Shown in pieces: positions 60,095 through 64,000 of a stretch of 64,000 nucleotides of DNA (positions are counted from its first letter, which is position 1; each line of letters opens with the position of its first letter). The translations under genes and the position numbers were made by a program. Source of the stretch: Paraburkholderia hayleyella (GTDB lineage Bacteria; Pseudomonadota; Gammaproteobacteria; Burkholderiales; Burkholderiaceae); assembly GCF_009455685.1 (NCBI RefSeq), contig NZ_QPES01000001.1, forward strand, positions 1,116,001-1,180,000. Direction: 5' to 3'. The notes beneath the pieces are model-generated. The model had not been told where the DNA came from. It saw only the letters and a list, made by a program, of their open reading frames with translations, and searched no databases.

Positions 60095-61092
60095 ATCGGG
60101 CTGCCTGGATTTTGCTGTCGGCGGGCGCCGCGCTGTTCGTCGGCTTGCTGGCGTGGCAAGGGTTTGGCCCGGTCAGCGCGACCTTGTTCGCCGCGGGCTG
60201 GGGCCTGGTGCTGGTGGCCGCGTTTCATGTACTGCCTCTCGTACTCGATGCCGCTGCGATCTCCGTGCTTTTTGGACATGACGAGGATGTGACGGCGCGC
60301 GATGCGCTCTATGCGCGCTGGGCGGGTGAATCCGTCAATAGCCTGCTGCCAGCGGGCCAGATCGGCGGCCCGGTGATGATGGTGCGGCAACTGACGCAGC
60401 GTGGCATGCGCATGCGCCGTGCCGCGGCGGCCATCACGGTTAGCACCACGTTGCAGGCGCTGGCCCAGATCGTGTTCGCGGTGCTGGGCCTCGTGCTCTT
60501 CGGCGCTTATGCGGCGCACGACACCCCATCGGATTTGCGTCTTGCCGCCAGCGTGGCGACGGCAGTGCTGGCGGCACTGATTGTGCTGTTCTGGCTGGCA
60601 CAACGCCGGGGATTGTTCGGACGGCTGCTGCGTTTTGCTTCGAAGGTGTTCGGCAAGCGCGACTGGTCGGTGCTGATGACGCGCGCCGATGCGGTCGATG
60701 TGGCTGTGCAGGCGCTTTATCGCCAGCGCCGCGCGGTGCTGGCCAGTTTTGCGCTGAGCCTCGCGGGCTGGATTGTCGGCACAGCCGAAGTGTGGCTCGC
60801 CTTGTATTTTCTGGGGTATCCGGTGAGCTGGGTTGACGCGTTGTTGCTGGAGAGCGTCGGCCAGGCGATTCGCGGTGCTGCGTTTGCGATTCCGGGTTCG
60901 CTGGGTATCCAGGAAGGCGGTTATCTTTTGCTGGCGCCGCTCGTGGGCTTGCCGCCGGACGCCGCGCTGGCGCTGTCGCTTGCCAAGCGCGCGCGGGAGA
61001 TGCTGCTAGGTGTGCCCGGATTGCTGTATCTCCACTTGAGCGAACGAAACTGGCAACGGCGGCGCGCGATGCGTTTGCCCGCGACAGACTAA
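60091..61092 (+). CDS. UPF0104 / lysylphosphatidylglycerol-synthase-like flippase membrane protein
   Basis: 333 residues, GTG start overlapping the oxygenase stop. About eight hydrophobic helices with the UPF0104 pattern ESVNSLLPAGQIGGPVMMVRQL and LLLESVGQAIRGAAFAIPGSLGIQEGGYLLL. Homologous to the flippase half of MprF and to AglD-type proteins, it may translocate lipid-linked products. It is a natural partner for a headgroup-transferase pathway. Confidence 0.87.
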   Translation: MNRAAWILLSAGAALFVGLLAWQGFGPVSATLFAAGWGLVLVAAFHVLPLVLDAAAISVLFGHDEDVTARDALYARWAGESVNSLLPAGQIGGPVMMVRQLTQRGMRMRRAAAAITVSTTLQALAQIVFAVLGLVLFGAYAAHDTPSDLRLAASVATAVLAALIVLFWLAQRRGLFGRLLRFASKVFGKRDWSVLMTRADAVDVAVQALYRQRRAVLASFALSLAGWIVGTAEVWLALYFLGYPVSWVDALLLESVGQAIRGAAFAIPGSLGIQEGGYLLLAPLVGLPPDAALALSLAKRAREMLLGVPGLLYLHLSERNWQRRRAMRLPATD

Positions 61093-61109
61093 TTTCCAAA
61101 GGACCGCGA

Positions 61110-61886
61110 ATGCGCGCCATTATTCTTGCCGCCGGTATGGGCTTGCGGCTCCAGCAGCCAGAAGGCGGACAGTTTCCGAAATGCCTGTTGCAGTTTGACG
61201 GCATGAGCTTGCTTGAGCGCCATTTGCAGATGCTGGAGGCGGTCGGTGTGCGAGACGTGGTGCTCGCGCTGGGATTTGAGCCCGGACAGGTCGAGGCTGA
61301 ACTACAACGGATTGGCTGGCCACATCCGGTCGAGATCGTGCTCAATCCGCGTTATGACCTGGGCAGCGTGCTGACGGTGCATACCGTCGCGCCCGCGCTG
61401 ACACGCGGCGGCGACGTTCTGCTGATGGATGCCGATGTGCTGTACGACGCCAGTATTTTGCAGGCGCTGGTGGCGCAACCGCAGGCCAATCGCCTGCTGC
61501 TGGACCGCGATTTCGAAGCGGGCGATGAGCCCGTCAAGCTCTGCCTGAAAGACGGTGTGCCGGTCGAATTGCGCAAACAGCTCGCGGCGGGTCTGGCTTA
61601 CGACACCATCGGCGAATCGGTTGGTTTTTTCCGCTTCCGGGCGCAAGCCGCGCGGCGCTTTGCCGAGATCGTTGCCGGGTATGTCGAGCGCGACTGCGCT
61701 CACATGCCGCACGAGGAAGCGGTGCGCGATCTGCTGCTGGAGCGTAGCCAGATTTTCGATGTCGCGGATGTGAGCGGCGCACCCTGGATCGAGATCGATT
61801 TTCCGAACGATGTCGAGCGCGCCCGCTCCGAGGTGCTGCCGTTGCTGCAGCCGGTTTTGCAGCCGCTGGCAGGCGTTTTTCGTTGA
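61110..61886 (+). CDS. Nucleotidyltransferase, phosphocholine-cytidylyltransferase-like
   Basis: 258 residues. The N-terminal nucleotide motif reads ILAAGMGLRLQQPEGGQFPKCLLQF, with Asp in the metal site MDADVLYD and LLDRDFEAGDEPVKLCLKDG. This is the fold of sugar or alcohol-phosphate nucleotidyltransferases (LicC-like). With a CDP-alcohol transferase three genes upstream, it probably makes the CDP-activated headgroup. The alcohol is unknown (choline-, inositol- or phosphonate-type are all possible). Confidence 0.85.
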   Translation: MRAIILAAGMGLRLQQPEGGQFPKCLLQFDGMSLLERHLQMLEAVGVRDVVLALGFEPGQVEAELQRIGWPHPVEIVLNPRYDLGSVLTVHTVAPALTRGGDVLLMDADVLYDASILQALVAQPQANRLLLDRDFEAGDEPVKLCLKDGVPVELRKQLAAGLAYDTIGESVGFFRFRAQAARRFAEIVAGYVERDCAHMPHEEAVRDLLLERSQIFDVADVSGAPWIEIDFPNDVERARSEVLPLLQPVLQPLAGVFR

Positions 61887-61905
61887 TCTTGCTGATTTGA
61901 TTTCA

Positions 61906-61923
61906 GTTGAGTTGAGTTGAGTT
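61906..61923. repeat. 5-bp tandem repeat
   Basis: GTTGA is repeated three times and then GTT, in the spacer between the nucleotidyltransferase and MFS genes. Confidence 0.8.
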
Positions 61924-61965
61924 CCGCTAGCTCCCGCTGAACTTTCTCCAGAAACGGCGGGCCTG

Positions 61966-62832
61966 ATGTCCGCCGCCCCGCCGATGCTGCTGATTCCAAG
62001 CGCTTTCATCGTGCCGCTGATCGTGGCGTGCGCGATGTTCATGGAAAACGTGGACGCGACCGTCCTTGTGACTTCGCTGCCCGCGCTGGCGCGAGATTTT
62101 GGCGAAACCCCGATCACGCTGCGCCTGGCTATTACGAGCTATGTGATTGGTCTGGGAGTGTTCATTCCGGTATGCGGCTGGGTGGCGGACCGGTTTGGCC
62201 CGCGGACCGTGTTTTGCAGCGCCATCGGGGTGTTTATTGGCGGCTCGCTGCTGTGCGCGGCGTCGACCTCGCTGCCGATGTTTATCGCCGCGCGCTTTGT
62301 AGAGGGCGTCGGCGGGGCCATGATGGTGCCTGTTGGGCGCATCATCATTTTCCGTTCAGTGCCGAAAGCGGATTTCATCCGCGCGGTGAACTATCTGACC
62401 GTCCCCGCGCTGCTGGGGCCGGTGCTGGGGCCGCCGCTGGGTGGGTTCATCACGACCTACCTGCACTGGCGCCTGATTTTCTTCATCAATATTCCGATTG
62501 GCCTTCTGGGCATCTGGCTGGCGCAGCGGTATATCGCCAATGTGCGTGAAGCGCATCCGGGGCCGCTCGACTGGGCCGGTTTTGTCTTGTCCGCCAGTGG
62601 TGCGGCGCTGGCCTTGCTTGGGCTTTCGCTGGTTGGCGGGCGTTTGGTGCCGGATGCCCAGGCCTTCGGCATGACCCTGGCCGGTGTGCTGCTGCTGCTT
62701 GCCTATGTGGCGTATGCCCGTCGCGTGGAGCGGCCATTACTCGATTTGCGCTTGTTGCGGATTCCCAGTTTTCACGCGAGTGTGCTGGGCGGCTCGCTGT
62801 TTCGTATCAGTCTCGGTGAACTGACCCCGTAA
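61966..62832 (+). pseudogene. DHA2-type MFS transporter truncated by an IS3 element
   Basis: The frame gives 288 residues with about eight helices: MENVDATVLVTSLPALARDFG, GWVADRFGPRTVF and LTVPALLGPVLGPPLGGFI are drug:H+ antiporter-2 features. A full protein would have about 470 residues and 12-14 helices. The sequence stays family-like until GGSLFRISLG (ending at 62816), after which the IS end provides five foreign codons and a stop. It is therefore disrupted and probably non-functional. Confidence 0.88.
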
Positions 62833-62847
62833 AGTTGGACGGTTAAG

Positions 62848-63684
62848 TTATGCAGCTAAGGGCTGAGTTCTGTACTGCACAGGACTCAGCCCTTTTAGCT
62901 TTAGCTTGATGCGCTCGTGGTTGTAGTAGTGGATGTAGTTAGCAATAGCGCTGCGCAGTTGCTCCACACAATCGAAGCGGGCCAAGCGAAAGCACTCTGA
63001 TTTGAGGGTTCCGAAAAAGCTCTCCATCGCGGCATTATCCAGACAATTACCTTTGCGTGACATGCTTTGCACCAAACCTCGCTTGGCGAGCCGCTCCCGG
63101 TAGGCGCGCATTTGGTAAGCCCAACCTTGATCGGAGTGCAGCATCGGCGTTTGGCCGCGCGACAGGCGTCTAAATGCCTTATCTAGCATTCCCTGGATGA
63201 GTGCAAAATCCGGGCGTTCGCTACTTTCCCAAGCGATGATTTCGCCGTTATAAAGATCCAAAACCGGCGATAGATATAGTTTCTTGCCACCGACGTTAAA
63301 TTCCGTGACGTCCGTCACCCATTTCTCATTGGGCTTGCTCGCCTCGAATTGGCGCTTGAGCAAGTTCGGCGCGACTCGACCGAGTTCTCCGCGGTACGAG
63401 CGATACTTCTTGGGCCGTACCAGCGATTTGAGTCGCAATACCGACATCAAACGCTGCACCGTCTTGTGATTGACTAAGCTGCCGTCCTTTCGCAGGGCCG
63501 CCGTCACACGGCGATAGCCGTAGCGGCCCTTATGTCGAGCGAATATCTGAGAAATCCTGGCTTTAAGCTCGGCATGATGATCCCCGGCTTTGCGTGCAGC
63601 CATCTGGTAATAGAACGTGCTGCGCGCCAAGCCTGCAATGCTTAACAGTGCCCCGAGCGGATGATGCTCGCGCAACACGCTCAC
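62848..63684 (-). CDS. IS3-family transposase OrfB
   Basis: 278 residues. The integrase core is complete: KWVTDVTEFNVGGKKLYLSPVLDLYNGEIIAWE, HSDQGWAYQMRAY, and SMSRKGNCLDNAAMESFFGTLKSE, giving the DDE triad. It overlaps OrfA by four bases; production is probably as an OrfAB fusion through a -1 frameshift in the A-rich stretch near 63695, as in other IS3 elements. The overlapping GTG gives the isolated start. Confidence 0.93.
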   Translation of the reverse strand: MSVLREHHPLGALLSIAGLARSTFYYQMAARKAGDHHAELKARISQIFARHKGRYGYRRVTAALRKDGSLVNHKTVQRLMSVLRLKSLVRPKKYRSYRGELGRVAPNLLKRQFEASKPNEKWVTDVTEFNVGGKKLYLSPVLDLYNGEIIAWESSERPDFALIQGMLDKAFRRLSRGQTPMLHSDQGWAYQMRAYRERLAKRGLVQSMSRKGNCLDNAAMESFFGTLKSECFRLARFDCVEQLRSAIANYIHYYNHERIKLKLKGLSPVQYRTQPLAA

Positions 63685-64000
63685 CGCTTGCGCTTTTTCT
63701 TTGGCGCTGTCTGCTCCTTGGCCCGGAGCAGCTCGTCCAACTTTTTTAGGTACGCCACCTCCGCGCGCAGGTATTCGATTTCTTTGAGCAAGTCTTCGCG
63801 TGGGCGCTCATCGCCTGGCGTCGTCGGTTGGGTGTGCTGTTTGGGCTGTGACATCTTGGGTGGCCGCCCCCTGGGGCGCGGCTTGAGGGCTTCGAGACCG
63901 CCCTCATGATACTGGCGCTCCCAGCGGCTCACACTATTGGCCTCGCGCAAGTCGAATACCGCACACGTGTGTTGGTACGACAGTTCGTGACGCCACATAT
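63681..64000 (-). CDS. IS3-family transposase OrfA (partial)
   Basis: The visible C-terminal part (about 105 residues) has the helix-turn-helix end (AVFDLREANSVSRWERQYHEGGLEALKPRPRGRPP) and a coiled coil with leucine heptads (LLKEIEYLRAEVAYLKKLDELL), then a basic KKKRKR tail. It begins beyond the right edge of the window. It binds the IS ends and dimerises with the OrfAB product. Confidence 0.92.
   Translation of the reverse strand, partial: MWRHELSYQHTCAVFDLREANSVSRWERQYHEGGLEALKPRPRGRPPKMSQPKQHTQPTTPGDERPREDLLKEIEYLRAEVAYLKKLDELLRAKEQTAPKKKRKR

Larger units (their letters stand above)
62817..64000 (-). mobile_element. IS3-family (IS150-like) element, left part
   Basis: The end TGAACTGACCCCGTAAAG starts at 62817 and is similar to known IS3-family ends. 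OrfB and the start of OrfA lie on the minus strand. The element continues beyond the window. It is the disrupting insertion in the MFS gene and appears intact here. Confidence 0.87.

Overview
The window is a piece of a high-GC betaproteobacterial chromosome, most likely Burkholderia sensu lato (Burkholderia, Paraburkholderia or a relative). This rests on gene order and protein character: rsgA-M48-orn-mog-yjgA/pmbA, folA-thyA, ppc facing hemC-hemD-hemX-hemY, and glnS near alaS. No rRNA or CRISPR array was seen. Two tRNA genes were found: Pro(TGG) and Arg(TCT). Genus-level placement is inference.

Layout. 1-21.3 kb is a housekeeping block: the end of a CbiB/CobD-like gene, rsgA, a Ste24-type protease, orn, a Mog-type adenylyltransferase, yjgA/darP, pmbA, folA, thyA, a thioesterase, argH, an XRE regulator divergent from a methyltransferase, ppc, hemC, hemD, hemX (apart from hemD by a frameshift at a C7 run), hemY and hmp. 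21.3-25.2 kb holds a large autotransporter behind an AT-rich leader. 25.2-33.8 kb holds tRNA-Pro, a TPR-glycosyltransferase, two unlisted small proteins, a MATE exporter, a DUF2288 protein, a pentapeptide-repeat protein, an NlpD-like lipoprotein, an aldose-epimerase-like protein and uppP.

33.9-46.1 kb looks like a genomic island beside tRNA-Arg(TCT). It starts with an IS3 remnant, an AraC regulator and a pile of three internally deleted insertion sequences (IS630-, IS701- and IS5-like, the last nested in the second). Then comes an eight-gene same-strand cluster of visibly lower GC: EamA exporter, B3/B4-domain protein, YggS-like PLP protein, trimethylamine-dehydrogenase-family flavoprotein, second-copy-type TrpD and TrpC homologues, and a decarboxylase-fold protein that seems to lack the PLP lysine. 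I regard this as the best candidate for an undescribed metabolic system. It ends in a mosaic of gene and transposase scraps.

46.2-57.8 kb returns to core functions: a surface-antigen-like protein, a NUDIX hydrolase, glnS, a CoA-transferase, alaS, livHMGF without a binding protein, and tusA. 57.9-64 kb has a frameshifted secreted protein and a tightly overlapping operon (CDP-alcohol phosphotransferase, 2OG-Fe(II) oxygenase, UPF0104 flippase-like protein, nucleotidyltransferase) that looks like an uncharacterised lipid-headgroup pathway. An MFS gene cut by an IS3 element running off the window ends the region.

Two themes cross the window. Short tandem duplications (5-15 bp units, 2-5 copies) occur at about twenty places, many in frame inside genes. 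Three C/G homopolymer runs sit where length changes matter: two interrupt genes and a C9 run lies just after a start codon.
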